Part shown: positions 44,619-53,481 of the stretch, piece after piece
Numbering within the stretch: position 1 is the first letter of the stretch
How the letters are laid out: each line of letters starts with the position of its first letter
Source: Desulfatibacillum aliphaticivorans DSM 15576
GTDB taxonomy: Bacteria > Desulfobacterota > Desulfobacteria > Desulfobacterales > Desulfatibacillaceae
Reading direction: 5' to 3'
Length of the DNA stretch: 64,000 nt
NCBI RefSeq assembly: GCF_000429905.1
Contig: NZ_AUCT01000024.1
Coordinates: 47,476 to 111,475 of the forward strand
Position numbers and translations under genes: made by a program
The notes under the pieces: generated by a model
Seen by the model: only the letters and a program-made list of their open reading frames with translations
The model's database searches: none
What the model was told of the DNA's origin: nothing

Positions 44619-47609
44619 TCAGCTCCCGGGATTGGCTCCAGCAAGGACCACATCCACGGAATCCAGAGCCTCCGACGGATCGAAGAAAACAACCGTATAA
44701 TCTAAAACGCCGTTCTGTGCAAGACCTAAATTCGAATTTCCCGCACCATTTTTATTGCCCATGGAGTTTCTAATGTCCGCCCGGCTCATGGAGCTCAATT
44801 GGGCCTTGGACAGGGGGTTGCCTGCATAGGCCTGCACCTCGGTCAGAACCTTGCCGGCGGCGTCCTTTAACACGCCTTTAAGGCGAATATTGCTGCAAGG
44901 CGCGTTAAATCCGTTTTGCACCTTTCCGCTGACCACCAGCATCCAACTGCCGTCAGCGCCCTGGACCCACTCATGCTGATAAGCGCCGAAATTGATCTGG
45001 CCCACAATGTTTTGGCTCGGAGCAGCCGAAACAGGCGGTTCAGCAGGCGCGGCCTGGGGCTTGGGCGCCGCAGGCAGTGCAGCGGGCGCCGGCGCCGGTT
45101 TGGGTTTGGGCTTCGTCATGGGCGCCGGTTCAGGCTCGGGCGCAATCCCCAGCATTTCAGATACAAACGGGATTTCAAAGGGCAGTTGAACGCCCAGATA
45201 CTTGACTGCAGCAAAGCCGCCGCCCAAAAGGATGATTAGGACCAACAGAAGGATCAGGACCTTGCTCGGGCCTTTCTTGGAAGGCGGAGCGGCAAAATCT
45301 TCTCCCTCCTCTTCCTCATCGGAAGGCGGAGGCGGCGGAGGCGCGCTGGCTTCGGTGTCCATGGTTTCCGGCGGCAATTCCATGGTTTCGCCGGGCTCCA
45401 TGTCCATGGTTTCCATGCCCTCGTTATCATGGGTGAATTCCATGGTCTGGATGGCGTCGCCTATGGGAGCGTCCACCTGGAAATCGTCCGTATCTTCATC
45501 TATCTCGAATTCCTGCTCGTCATCGTCCACGACCTGAACTTCCAGGCCGTCCGAGGCGATTTCATCTTCCAGATCAATATCCAGGTCCATGCCGCCGTCG
45601 TCGCCCTGGCTGTCCTCCATGTCCATGTCAAAATCCAGGTCCATGCCCTCATCAGCCGCCTGCTGGGCGGGCTCGGGCTCCTGAGCGCTGGTATCCATGG
45701 TCAGGTCGAAGCTGTCCAGGTCAATGGACATTTCTTCGGTGGCTTCCTCTTCCGTCATTTCCAGTTCGGCCTCAGGCTCCATTTCCAGGTCGCCCAGGTC
45801 CAGGTCGGAAACAGGCGCGTCCTTGGCAGGCGCGTCTTCCTTGCCCGTGGAGAGGTCGTCGATTTCCAAATCGAAGTCTTCGCCCAATCCTTCGGATTCG
45901 TCTTCGCCGGACTCCGGAACAAGAAGCTCCTCAGTCAGATCCATCTCGCCAAGGCCGAGGTCGTCTTCCCCAGCGGCCGCCTCGGCGGGTTTATCCTCTT
46001 CCGCAAAGCTGTCCAGATCCAAATCCAGGTCCAGGTCTGCGGTGGATTCCTCCAGGGGCAGGGGCGTGGAATCTTCTCCTCCGTCCATGTCCTCTAATTC
46101 CAGTTCCAGTTCGCCGGAGGATTCTTCCTCGTCGTCCGATTCCATTCTAAGGTCTTCCAAGGTATCCATGTCGCCAAGGTCCACATCCAAATCTGCGGAA
46201 TCCGGAGATGCTTCCGGTTCCTTTACGCCGTCCATATCCATGGTCATTGTGTCTCCCAGTTCCAAGTCCAGTTCCGACGGGGCGTCTTCCGTTGCATCCG
46301 CTTCCTGGGGGGCTCCAGCCTCCAGATCGTCTCCCAGGTCGTCCAGACCGTCGAGATCCAAATCCATGGGGGCGTCTACCGGTTCGTCAAGTCCTTCCGG
46401 CATTGCGTCCAAACCGGACAGGTCCAAATCATCGTCAGCGGCTTCGGGGGCCGCGGGTTCTTCCAAAGCAGCGTCATCCAGGTCAGGCAGACCTAAATCG
46501 TCGTCATCCGCAGCGTCTTCCAAGTCAAGATCCAGGCCGCCGTCATCGCCGCCGCCCAGGCCCAGGTCGTCGTCTGCATCCGTTCCGTCGTCGTCAAGAC
46601 TCTGGCTGTCGTCCTCGCTGGACAGGTCCGGCAGACCCAATTCGTCATCCGCCGCCATGCCCAGATCGCCGGGATCGCTGTCCAGGTCGGGCAGGCCCAA
46701 TTCATTGGCGTCCGGCCCCTGGGTGGAGTCATCCGCCGTGGAATCCATGTCCGGCAGGTCCATGTCCAGGTCGGGTATATCCAGGGCGTCGTCCTCGGAC
46801 AGGCTCATGGCCGGGTCGTCCACCGAGTCTTCATCAATCTCGGGGAGCCCCATGTCCAGTTCCGGCAATTCCCGGTCCAGTTCGTCGCTCACTTCGCCCA
46901 GCGCTTCCTCCTCGGCCATATTGTCCTCGGGAACCATATCCAGTTCCGGCAGGCCCAGGCCGTCGTCCCTGGTGGAAAATTCCGACCCTTGCTCCACGGA
47001 ATTGATGTCTTCCACGCTTTCGGCAAGCTGATCGCCGAACTCGTCTTCCAGGTCGGGGAGGTCAATATCCATATCCTTGGGTTGGGCCGGAGCCGCCTGG
47101 GAAACAGCCGCCAGATTTTCGGCCAACTGGTTTTCCAATTCAGGCGTTCCCAAGTCGTCGTCCAATTCAGGCAGGTCCACGTCCAGGTCAAAGGTGTCTT
47201 CATCCGGTGTATAGGAAGAAGAATCGCCCTCCAGGTCCGGATCCAAATCCGGAAGGTCTTCATCCAAGTCCACCGGGGCCGCCGGGCGGTCCAGAGCCAG
47301 GTCGGAGACATCCAAAGGATCGGAGCCGGCTTGGGCGCCGGCCTGGGCGGAGGCGCCCGAGCCGGAGCCTGCGTCCAAATCCATTTCCAGGCTGGAAAGG
47401 TCCATATCCAGGTCGTCATCCAGGGAGCCCAGGTCCAAGTCCGAATCCAGGGAAAGATCTCCGCCGCTGCCGGAGGATTTTCCTCCTCCGCCCTCGCCGA
47501 TCATGTGATAGCGACGGCAGCCATGACAACAAGTCACGGGCAGGCCCCATTGTTCCGCGGCAAATCCAGAGTGGGCGTCATAGATGCATTTTAGGCATGT
47601 GGCAATCAT
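44619..47609 (-). CDS. Zinc-ribbon / giant acidic repeat / TM / DUF3426 membrane protein
   Basis: A 996-residue protein. The N-terminus has a CxxC...CCxxC zinc ribbon (CLKC at 5-8, TCCHGC at 26-31). Around residues 45-770 is a low-complexity, extremely acidic tract built from variations on LDLDLDSL and LPDLDMDLP, dominated by Asp, Leu, Glu, with scattered Met, Ser and Gly. A membrane segment (VLILLLVLIILLGGGFAAV, ~781-803) and a Pro/Ala linker follow, then a periplasmic C-terminal domain of DUF3426 type (~868-996; INFGAYQHEWVQ and IRLKGVLKDAAGKVL). Most zinc-ribbon/DUF3426 proteins are 200-400 residues, so the acidic tract is a large expansion. GGGG lies ahead of ATG 47609. It follows hpt in the same transcript. 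Function unknown. Confidence 0.82.
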   Translation of the reverse strand: MIATCLKCIYDAHSGFAAEQWGLPVTCCHGCRRYHMIGEGGGGKSSGSGGDLSLDSDLDLGSLDDDLDMDLSSLEMDLDAGSGSGASAQAGAQAGSDPLDVSDLALDRPAAPVDLDEDLPDLDPDLEGDSSSYTPDEDTFDLDVDLPELDDDLGTPELENQLAENLAAVSQAAPAQPKDMDIDLPDLEDEFGDQLAESVEDINSVEQGSEFSTRDDGLGLPELDMVPEDNMAEEEALGEVSDELDRELPELDMGLPEIDEDSVDDPAMSLSEDDALDIPDLDMDLPDMDSTADDSTQGPDANELGLPDLDSDPGDLGMAADDELGLPDLSSEDDSQSLDDDGTDADDDLGLGGGDDGGLDLDLEDAADDDDLGLPDLDDAALEEPAAPEAADDDLDLSGLDAMPEGLDEPVDAPMDLDLDGLDDLGDDLEAGAPQEADATEDAPSELDLELGDTMTMDMDGVKEPEASPDSADLDVDLGDMDTLEDLRMESDDEEESSGELELELEDMDGGEDSTPLPLEESTADLDLDLDLDSFAEEDKPAEAAAGEDDLGLGEMDLTEELLVPESGEDESEGLGEDFDLEIDDLSTGKEDAPAKDAPVSDLDLGDLEMEPEAELEMTEEEATEEMSIDLDSFDLTMDTSAQEPEPAQQAADEGMDLDFDMDMEDSQGDDGGMDLDIDLEDEIASDGLEVQVVDDDEQEFEIDEDTDDFQVDAPIGDAIQTMEFTHDNEGMETMDMEPGETMELPPETMDTEASAPPPPPPSDEEEEGEDFAAPPSKKGPSKVLILLLVLIILLGGGFAAVKYLGVQLPFEIPFVSEMLGIAPEPEPAPMTKPKPKPAPAPAALPAAPKPQAAPAEPPVSAAPSQNIVGQINFGAYQHEWVQGADGSWMLVVSGKVQNGFNAPCSNIRLKGVLKDAAGKVLTEVQAYAGNPLSKAQLSSMSRADIRNSMGNKNGAGNSNLGLAQNGVLDYTVVFFDPSEALDSVDVVLAGANPGS

Positions 47610-47625
47610 GTCTTTTCCCCGTTAG

Positions 47626-48144
47626 CTAGGGTTGTAAAGTATAAATCCCGGGAAGAGACCGGTATTTTTCGTCAAAGTCCAGTCCGTAACCGACCAGAAA
47701 GCCCTCGGGCACCCTGAAACATGCGTATTTTATATCTACAGGCATTTCCCTGCGTTCGCTTTTGTCTATCATGGCGCAAATTTCAACGGAACGGGGGGAC
47801 AGGGTCTGAAAATAATCCGTAAGGAACTTCATGGTAAGGCCGGAATCAACTATATCCTCGACAATAATGACGTCTTTTCCCTCAATGTCGAGTTCCAGGG
47901 GCTTGGTCAATTTATGTTCGCCGGAGGACGTATCGCTGGAGCCGTAGCTGGAGACGCGGATGAAATCCACTGCCACGGAATTTTCGATGGACCTGGCCAA
48001 ATCGGCCATAAATATAAACGCACCGTTGAGCACTCCCACCAAAACAAGGTCGGAATCCTTGTAATCCCGGGAGATTTCACGAGCCACGGCAGCCACCTTT
48101 GCTTCTATTTCCTCAGCGGACAGAAGCGGGGTTAATTGCGCCAT
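47626..48144 (-). CDS. hpt: Hypoxanthine phosphoribosyltransferase
   Basis: A 172-residue purine-salvage enzyme that converts hypoxanthine (and guanine) with PRPP to the nucleotide. It has LVGVLNGAFIFMADL (substrate start), DFIRVSSYGSSDTSSGE (flexible loop), the PRPP motif VIIVEDIVDSGLTM (~98), and VGYGLDFDEKYRSLP near the end. ATG 48144 has GGGGCG upstream; the frame extends to 48210 without similarity. It precedes the acidic DUF3426 gene by 16 bases behind a good promoter. Confidence 0.95.
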   Translation of the reverse strand: MAQLTPLLSAEEIEAKVAAVAREISRDYKDSDLVLVGVLNGAFIFMADLARSIENSVAVDFIRVSSYGSSDTSSGEHKLTKPLELDIEGKDVIIVEDIVDSGLTMKFLTDYFQTLSPRSVEICAMIDKSERREMPVDIKYACFRVPEGFLVGYGLDFDEKYRSLPGIYTLQP

Positions 48145-48218
48145 AGATACGCCCCAAAAAACATTGATGTAGAATTTAAAAGGGTTTTTTGCGTCAAAAA
48201 CACAAAACAATCTGAATT

Positions 48219-48247
48219 GTCATACAATAATAACGCTGTGGTGTCAA
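48219..48247 (-). promoter_or_regulatory. Sigma-70 promoter for hpt and the acidic DUF3426 gene
   Basis: Minus strand: TTGACA (48247-48242), exactly 17 bases, TATGAC (48224-48219), about 75 bases before the hpt ATG. Confidence 0.7.
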
Positions 48248-48265
48248 CGATTTGAATGGAATCAT

Positions 48266-48289
48266 CAGGCCCCGAGCGCACGGGGCCTG
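48266..48289. other. Hairpin downstream of cbpA
   Basis: CAGGCCCCG (48266-48274) and CGGGGCCTG (48281-48289) form a perfect 9-bp stem with a 6-nt loop, 30 bases after the cbpA stop on the minus strand. No T-run follows, so termination is uncertain. Confidence 0.6.
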
Positions 48290-48319
48290 AGGATTTGCTG
48301 CAGATTGGGTATAGCGGAG

Positions 48320-49246
48320 CTACAGGCCGGTTTCCGAAAGTTCTTTAAGCAATTCCAGCTGCTTTTTACTGAGCTTGCCCGGAGAGGCCGTCAGGATCCG
48401 GACAAAGAGGTCGCCTTTTTTGCTGCCTCCCATTTCCGGAAGCCCATACTTGGGGATTCTCAGCTTGGTTTGATGCTTGGTTCCCGGAGGAACCTTCAGG
48501 TTTACTTCCCCGCCGTCCAGGGTGGGCGCCTTGATGGTTGTTCCCGTGAGCGCCTCGGTCCACTTTATTTCCTTGTTCACGAACAAATCCAGGCCTTCCG
48601 CGCCGAACACCGGGTCGGGAATGATCTTGGACTGGATGTACAAATCGCCGTTGGGGCCGCCGTTGGGGCTGGGCTCGCCCTTGCCGGCCAGACGAATTTT
48701 TTTGCCGGTGAGCATGCCCTTGGGGATTTTCACCGAAATTTTCTCCTGGCGGCCCTTGTGGGAAAGGGAAACGGTTTTGGAAACCCCTTCCGAAACCTCA
48801 CGCAGGGTCAGCGGAATCTCATAGACCAGGTCCGAACCCTTGGTCTGGAACGAACGTCCCGCCCCGCCAAAGGGATCTCCGCCCATATTGAAGGAAAAGC
48901 GCCTTCCTCCTCCTCCTCCGCCGCGCTGTCCGGTAAAATTGGCGTTTTCAAAGCCGAATTCCCGGAAGATGTCCCCCATGTTGAAGTTTTTGAAGATGTC
49001 TTCCTGGGTGAAGCGCTGTTGAAACCCTTCGGTTCCGTACATGTCGTATTCCTTGCGCTTTTCTTCGTCGCTCAATACCGCATACGCCTCGCTGATTTCC
49101 TTGAACTTGTCTTCCGAGGCCTCATCGTTCCCCTTGGCGTGGTCCGGATGGTATTTCATGGCCAACTTGCGGTAGGCCTTTTTTATCTCTTCTTTGGCGG
49201 CGGTTTTCGGTACGCCAAGTATTTTGTAATAATCCTTATCAGCCAT
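48320..49246 (-). CDS. cbpA: CbpA-type DnaJ co-chaperone (J domain, no zinc finger)
   Basis: A 308-residue J-domain protein. The J domain (residues 3-70) has KKAYRKLAMKYHPDHAKG with the essential HPD. A Gly/Phe-rich region follows (TGQRGGGGGGRRFSFNMGGD). The C-terminal substrate domains (about 125-300) lack the CxxCxGxG zinc repeats of DnaJ, making it CbpA-like. It stimulates DnaK ATPase and may bind curved DNA. ATG 49246 has AGGTGG at 7 bases; ATG 49252 is too close. A clean divergent promoter lies upstream. Confidence 0.92.
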   Translation of the reverse strand: MADKDYYKILGVPKTAAKEEIKKAYRKLAMKYHPDHAKGNDEASEDKFKEISEAYAVLSDEEKRKEYDMYGTEGFQQRFTQEDIFKNFNMGDIFREFGFENANFTGQRGGGGGGRRFSFNMGGDPFGGAGRSFQTKGSDLVYEIPLTLREVSEGVSKTVSLSHKGRQEKISVKIPKGMLTGKKIRLAGKGEPSPNGGPNGDLYIQSKIIPDPVFGAEGLDLFVNKEIKWTEALTGTTIKAPTLDGGEVNLKVPPGTKHQTKLRIPKYGLPEMGGSKKGDLFVRILTASPGKLSKKQLELLKELSETGL

Positions 49247-49387
49247 AATCATCCACCTGTAATCGTTTTTGACAAAGGCATATTGTCCAACAACCCGAAA
49301 CCGGATTTACGCAGAAAGAACCGTTTCGGGCGATTTCACCCCGGCCCAGAGGCCGGCTTATCCAATAACTCCCCGTGCCTTTTAACA

Positions 49388-49416
49388 ATAATAAGATTGG
49401 CGGAGGCCGGTGTCAA
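49388..49416 (-). promoter_or_regulatory. Near-consensus sigma-70 promoter for cbpA
   Basis: Minus strand: TTGACA (49416-49411), 17-base spacer, TATTAT (49393-49388). It points at cbpA, with a ~140-base leader. Confidence 0.75.
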
Positions 49417-49447
49417 GAAAGGGAATCGCTCCCAAGCCAAGGCATTG

Positions 49448-49475
49448 TTGACATTATGATAATGCCTCCTATATA
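49448..49475 (+). promoter_or_regulatory. Promoter with overlapping palindromic operator, ahead of the small protein and rimO
   Basis: TTGACA (49448-49453), 16-base spacer, TATATA (49470-49475). The palindrome CATTATGATAATG (49452-49464, exact 6+1+6) overlaps the -35 and spacer, with outer GGCATT/AATGCC. It looks like a repressor site; AT-rich palindromes of this shape recall Fur-family operators. Confidence 0.6.
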
Positions 49476-49573
49476 GGTTGCCTAAGAGTCCGTTTGCCTT
49501 TTTTCCAAAGCAAACGACCGGTGAATTGCGCGAACGGCGCATGATTTAGCCTTTTTACGGAGGACGGGAGAAT

Positions 49574-49714
49574 ATGAACGCCGCGACCCTGTTTTTGGTG
49601 TTTTTAGCTCTTAAACTTATATTCGGCCTGGCTTTTTTGCTATGGCGCTACCCCTGGCTGCGCGACTATCTGCCAGTCTGGCCGGGAAGCCCGGCGGACG
49701 AAGCCGGGGTTTAA
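49574..49714 (+). CDS. 46-residue single-pass membrane protein
   Basis: A short frame from ATG 49574 to TAA 49712-49714, preceded by the strong RBS GGAGG with good spacing. The sequence starts MNAATLFLVFLALKLIFGLA and has one hydrophobic helix (about 5-24), then WRYPWLRDYLPVWPGS and an acidic tail ADEAGV. It follows a promoter with an operator-like palindrome and precedes rimO by 30 bases. It is too short to assign a family. The RBS, promoter and codon use support a real gene. Confidence 0.65.
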   Translation: MNAATLFLVFLALKLIFGLAFLLWRYPWLRDYLPVWPGSPADEAGV

Positions 49715-49744
49715 CCAGGGGTTTTTCCCCTAAAGAAATCATTT

Positions 49745-51100
49745 ATGAATTCAAACACTGACAATCAGGAAATCGTTCATCTTGTCAGCCTGGGATGCGT
49801 TCGCAACCTGGTGGACAGCGAACTGATTCTGGGCGCCCTGGCCTCGGGGGGCTTCGCCCTGACCGAGGATCCGGCCGAGGCGGAAACCATCATCATCAAC
49901 TCCTGCGGTTTTGTCCGGGCCGCCGTGGACGAAACCATCGACGTGGTTTTGGAAATGGCCCACTACAAAGAGGAAGGCCGGTGCCAAAGGCTTGTCCTGT
50001 GCGGCTGCATGGCCCAGCGATACGGCAAGGAATTGGAGGAAGCCCTCCCGGAACTGGACATGGTGATAGGGCCGGGCGCGCATAAGGACATCGTGGAACT
50101 GCTTAGGCGGCCCACAGGTTTTATCTGCCAGGTTCCCGATCCATCCACGGCGCCCTTGCAGCAGGCGAGCTTCCCAAGGATTTGCAGCACGCCCCATATG
50201 GCCTACATCAAAATTTCCGAAGGCTGCCCGGACCGCTGCACCTTTTGCATGATCCCCCAATTGCGCGGGGCGTGGCGAAGCCGGCCCCTGGACGACATTG
50301 TGGAGGAGGCGGGAAACCTGATCCAGTGGGGGGCCAAGGAAATCATCCTGGTCGCCCAGGACACCACGGCCTACGGCCTGGATTTTGACAAGCAAAACCG
50401 CACCAGCCTGGATCAACTCTTAAGCAGCCTCTGCCGGTTGGAAGGGGAGACGCGCTTCCGCTTTTTATACGGGCATCCCAACCGGGTGACGGACGCGCTG
50501 CTTGAGACGGCGGCCTCCCAGCCCCGGGTGTGCTCTTATTTCGACCTGCCCGTGCAGCACGGCAGCGACCGCATTTTGAAAATGATGGGGCGAAAAAATA
50601 CACGGGACGAAATGCTCCGGCTGTTCGAAAAAATCCGGGCGACAGTCCCTGACGTCGCCCTGCGGACCACGGCCCTGGTGGGCTTCCCGGGCGAAACGGA
50701 AGAGGATTTCAACCAACTGGTGGAATTCGTTCAGGAGGCGAGGTTCGACCACTTGGGAGTTTTCGCCTACTCGGACGCCGAGGAAATCCCCTCCCACCGC
50801 CTGCCCAACCACGTGCCGGAGGATACGGCCGTCAAGCGCCGGGATTACATCATGGACAGGCAGAATACGATTTCCCTCGACAATAACGCCGACCGTGTGG
50901 GAAAAATCTACACAGCTTTGGTGCTGGGGGAAAGCGGCGATCCCGAATACCCGTATTGGGGGAAAACCTGCCTCCAGGCCCCGGACGTGGACGGCGTGAC
51001 CTTGATCCAGGGGGAAGACCTGGAGCCCGGCCGACTGGCCCGCGTGACCGTGCACGGGGCGGACGTCTACGACCTGTTGGCGGAAACAAAAGACGAATAA
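49745..51100 (+). CDS. rimO: Ribosomal protein S12 methylthiotransferase RimO
   Basis: A 451-residue radical-SAM methylthiotransferase that adds a methylthio group to an Asp of ribosomal protein S12. The N-terminal MTTase domain opens VSLGCVRNLVDSELILG with Cys for one [4Fe-4S] cluster (further Cys in NSCGFV and VLCGCMAQRYGKE). The radical-SAM motif is ISEGCPDRCTFCMIP (~155), and the C-terminus is a TRAM domain. RimO-like SLGC and NLVDSE distinguish it from MiaB. ATG 49745 is 30 bases after the small membrane protein stop, suggesting co-transcription. Confidence 0.94.
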   Translation: MNSNTDNQEIVHLVSLGCVRNLVDSELILGALASGGFALTEDPAEAETIIINSCGFVRAAVDETIDVVLEMAHYKEEGRCQRLVLCGCMAQRYGKELEEALPELDMVIGPGAHKDIVELLRRPTGFICQVPDPSTAPLQQASFPRICSTPHMAYIKISEGCPDRCTFCMIPQLRGAWRSRPLDDIVEEAGNLIQWGAKEIILVAQDTTAYGLDFDKQNRTSLDQLLSSLCRLEGETRFRFLYGHPNRVTDALLETAASQPRVCSYFDLPVQHGSDRILKMMGRKNTRDEMLRLFEKIRATVPDVALRTTALVGFPGETEEDFNQLVEFVQEARFDHLGVFAYSDAEEIPSHRLPNHVPEDTAVKRRDYIMDRQNTISLDNNADRVGKIYTALVLGESGDPEYPYWGKTCLQAPDVDGVTLIQGEDLEPGRLARVTVHGADVYDLLAETKDE

Positions 51101-51136
51101 TCGGGGAAACGAATTCCCCCAGCCTTGGAAAAATCA

Positions 51137-52114
51137 ATGAGCTTAAAACAGGAAATATTCGAATTTGTGGAAAAGGACCTTGCGGACATCGAAAGGGCCC
51201 TGGAAGCCAACCTCAACCCCTACCTGGACCTGGTCCGGGACGTGGCCAGCCACCTCCTTTTCGCCGGAGGCAAACGCCTGAGGCCCGTGCTCATGGTGCT
51301 GAGCGCCCGGGTTTGCGGCTGCAACAACGGGGAGGAGATCAACCTGTCCACCGTCTTCGAATACCTGCACGCCGCCACCCTGCTCCATGACGACATTGTG
51401 GACGGCGCGGAAACCCGCCGGGGAAAAATCGCAGCCCATAAGGTCTGGGATCCGGCCGAAGTGGTCCTCACCGGGGATTTTTTGCTCTCCCGCACATGCA
51501 CCATCGCCGCGGACACGGACAAACTGCCCATCATCAAGGTCATCACCAACGTCACGGGCGTTATGTCCGAAGGCGAAATCCAGCAGCTTCTCAATAAAAA
51601 ACGCCTGGACCTGTCCGAAGAGCAATACATGGACGTGATATACCGCAAAACCGCGGTGCTGATTTCCGCCGCCTGCGAGGTGGGCGCCCTGCTGGCCGAC
51701 GCTCCCCCGGAGCAGGTGGAGGCCCTCAAGGAATACGGCAGGCATTTGGGCATCGCCTTCCAGATGGCCGACGACCTTCTGGACTACGTGGCCGACCCCA
51801 AGGTGACCGGCAAGGCCATCGGCGCGGACCTGGCCGAGGGAAAACTGACCCTGCCCCTGATCCACGCCCTGGAACAAACCGGCTCGAAAACCCGGCCCAG
51901 GATGGAAAAAATCATCCTGGACGAAAACGCCTCCAAAGAAGACTTCGCCTTTGTGCTGGATAATATCATCAAGTCGGGCGGGGTGGACTACACCAACCAA
52001 AAGGCCCAGGAGCATGTGGCGGCCGCCAAGGCGCTCCTGGATATTTTCCCGGATTGCCCCGAAAAAGACGTGCTTGCCAAAGTCGCGGACTTCGCCGCCC
52101 AGCGGGATAGTTAA
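51137..52114 (+). CDS. Polyprenyl (long-chain trans-prenyl) diphosphate synthase
   Basis: A 325-residue isoprenyl synthase. It has GGKRLRPVLMVLSARVCG, the first aspartate-rich motif LLHDDIVDGAETRRG (~85), and the second QMADDLLDYV (~215), followed by GKAIGADLAEGKLTLPLIHAL. The length and motif type match octaprenyl/long-chain synthases such as IspB that build quinone side chains; sulfate reducers need menaquinone. ATG 51137 is chosen; TTG 51125 in the same frame is an alternative. It is 36 bases after rimO. Confidence 0.92.
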   Translation: MSLKQEIFEFVEKDLADIERALEANLNPYLDLVRDVASHLLFAGGKRLRPVLMVLSARVCGCNNGEEINLSTVFEYLHAATLLHDDIVDGAETRRGKIAAHKVWDPAEVVLTGDFLLSRTCTIAADTDKLPIIKVITNVTGVMSEGEIQQLLNKKRLDLSEEQYMDVIYRKTAVLISAACEVGALLADAPPEQVEALKEYGRHLGIAFQMADDLLDYVADPKVTGKAIGADLAEGKLTLPLIHALEQTGSKTRPRMEKIILDENASKEDFAFVLDNIIKSGGVDYTNQKAQEHVAAAKALLDIFPDCPEKDVLAKVADFAAQRDS

Positions 52115-52195
52115 TAAAACAGAGGCTGGAATCAGGCGGGACAGGCCCGGTCCGTTACAGACCGGGGCGCGCTCCAAACCAGACTTCCTGTTGCG

Positions 52196-52399
52196 TTACA
52201 ACGTGCGAAGCACCTCAAAAGTCATGCAATCGCCCCCCTGGCAGTCGATCTCCAGAGTGGCCCGTTCGGAGCTAACCAGCTCCTCCTGCACACACCGCAT
52301 GAAATGCAGAAAAACCTTGTTGGCGTTCCCTGTCTCCAGGTCGGTCTTCGCCACCACTTTGTGGTCCGTGTCTTTAAGGGATAATTTTAAAGTTTCCAT
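52196..52399 (-). CDS. Conserved small cytoplasmic protein of unknown function
   Basis: A 67-residue protein, METLKLSLKDTDHKVVAKTD and on to IDCQGGDCMTFEVLRTL. It has two nearby Cys (DCQGGDC) and no membrane segment. ATG 52399 is set by AAAGGAGGC at the right spacing; the open frame further upstream (to 52465) lacks an RBS. It is convergent with the prenyl synthase gene. No family is recognised, although its strong RBS and coding-like codon use support it. Confidence 0.65.
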   Translation of the reverse strand: METLKLSLKDTDHKVVAKTDLETGNANKVFLHFMRCVQEELVSSERATLEIDCQGGDCMTFEVLRTL

Positions 52400-52769
52400 G
52401 GCCGCCTCCTTTCCCTGAATCCAGGGGGTTGGATGAACCGTCCCGGCGCACCATGCGCCGGACATTCGGTAGGGCTAACAGAAAACTGAACAAATTAAGT
52501 ATAAATAATTATTTCAAATACTTATATATTCTTACATATTCCTGACCCTCTCGTCAAGCCTTGAATGAAACCCGAAAATCCACTTTTCAAGAGGACGGCG
52601 AGGCAGCCAAAAAGCAACCACGCAGGGCAAGCCCTGGAGCTACATTGCATTGAGAAGCTGCAAAGGTGATTTTAATATGCAGCGGTAGGAATTGCCTTCC
52701 GGGAAAAATGGATAGCGCAAGAAAAAGAAAGCCCGATGGATGCCTGAACTCACCCTCAATGTATCCTTT

Positions 52770-53117
52770 GTTTTGTCGGGTCGCTTCGCATAGGGTCTTA
52801 GGAGGTTACATCATTACGGGCGGATCTAACGCCTTCAGCTTTCAAATAGGCCCCCGTTAGCTCCGCGTGACCCAACATAGATAACAACTTGAAATTACTG
52901 CAATTGGAATAAAGATCGTAGGTCGGGTTACGCGAAGCGGTGAAATTGTATTTGACGCCCAAAAATCGCCGATCCAAAGGTTTCGAGCCCAAAACCAGGC
53001 TAGTTCGCGCGCAGCAACCCGACATTTTCAACGCCGGGCTCCGGGCCTCTGCGGCGTCATTCCAATGCTGCGGCCGCTGTTTTTGGGCGGCCCAGGCATC
53101 GCAGTTTGATGCCTGGG
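52770..53117. repeat. Decayed copies of the GTAGGTCGGGTT repeat and a CCCAGGCATC hairpin
   Basis: GTAGGTCGGGTTACGCGAAGC at 52919-52939 (shown only in part) is matched by CAACCCGACATTTT at about 53016-53029, with ~75 bases inserted where the usual repeat has a short loop. Related fragments GTCGGGTCGCTTCGC (~52776) and GTGACCCAACATA (~52867) lie upstream. CCCAGGCATC (53091-53100) and GATGCCTGGG (53108-53117) form a perfect hairpin. Confidence 0.6.
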
Positions 53118-53282
53118 TTCGTTAGAACAAACGGTTTCGCCCGGGCAGATTGTTAAAACCGGGGATGGCCGACGGGCGCGGAGCGTGGATTGAAACATCG
53201 TTTCCATGTTTTTAATCGCTCATCCAACATATGGAAAAACAAATGATTATAGACAGATGGGTTAAACTACGTGTGCTCCGCA

Positions 53283-53309
53283 CCCCGGCAGGGTACTGCT
53301 CTGCCGGGG
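53283..53309. repeat. Palindromic CCCCGGCAG intergenic repeat
   Basis: CCCCGGCAG (53283-53291) and CTGCCGGGG (53301-53309) form a perfect 9-bp stem with a 9-nt loop. Together with the other palindromes of the gap it looks like a dispersed REP-type element. Confidence 0.6.
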
Positions 53310-53481
53310 CTACCCAAACTATTGGGCCGGGCCGCCCGACTATACTTCCGTGTGCAAGCCTTCCTAAACCTCTGTATTCAGGCGGACACTGCAAATTTTA
53401 GTTGCGTATTTTTTCCATGGGTTTATAGTGCGCCGTCCCGCAGCGCGGGGCGTGTTTCCGAACCTTTGAAAGCATCTATAA

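Larger units (their letters stand above)
52400..53481. other. 1.1-kb gene-poor region with degenerate repeats
   Basis: AT-rich at 52480-52560, then patchy repeat fragments. No frame here has both an RBS and recognisable protein sequence; apparent frames at about 52666-52860 and 52798-53031 fall across repeats and are not called. Confidence 0.6.

Noticed and set aside
45697..47031. A long plus-strand open frame rich in Ser/Arg
   Set aside because: It is the antisense reflection of the Asp/Leu-rich repeat tract, with no RBS or family similarity; GC-rich codon bias keeps it open.
52666..53031. Small open frames in the 52.4-53.5 kb gap
   Set aside because: They overlap decayed repeats, lack ribosome-binding sites and differ in codon use from genes nearby.
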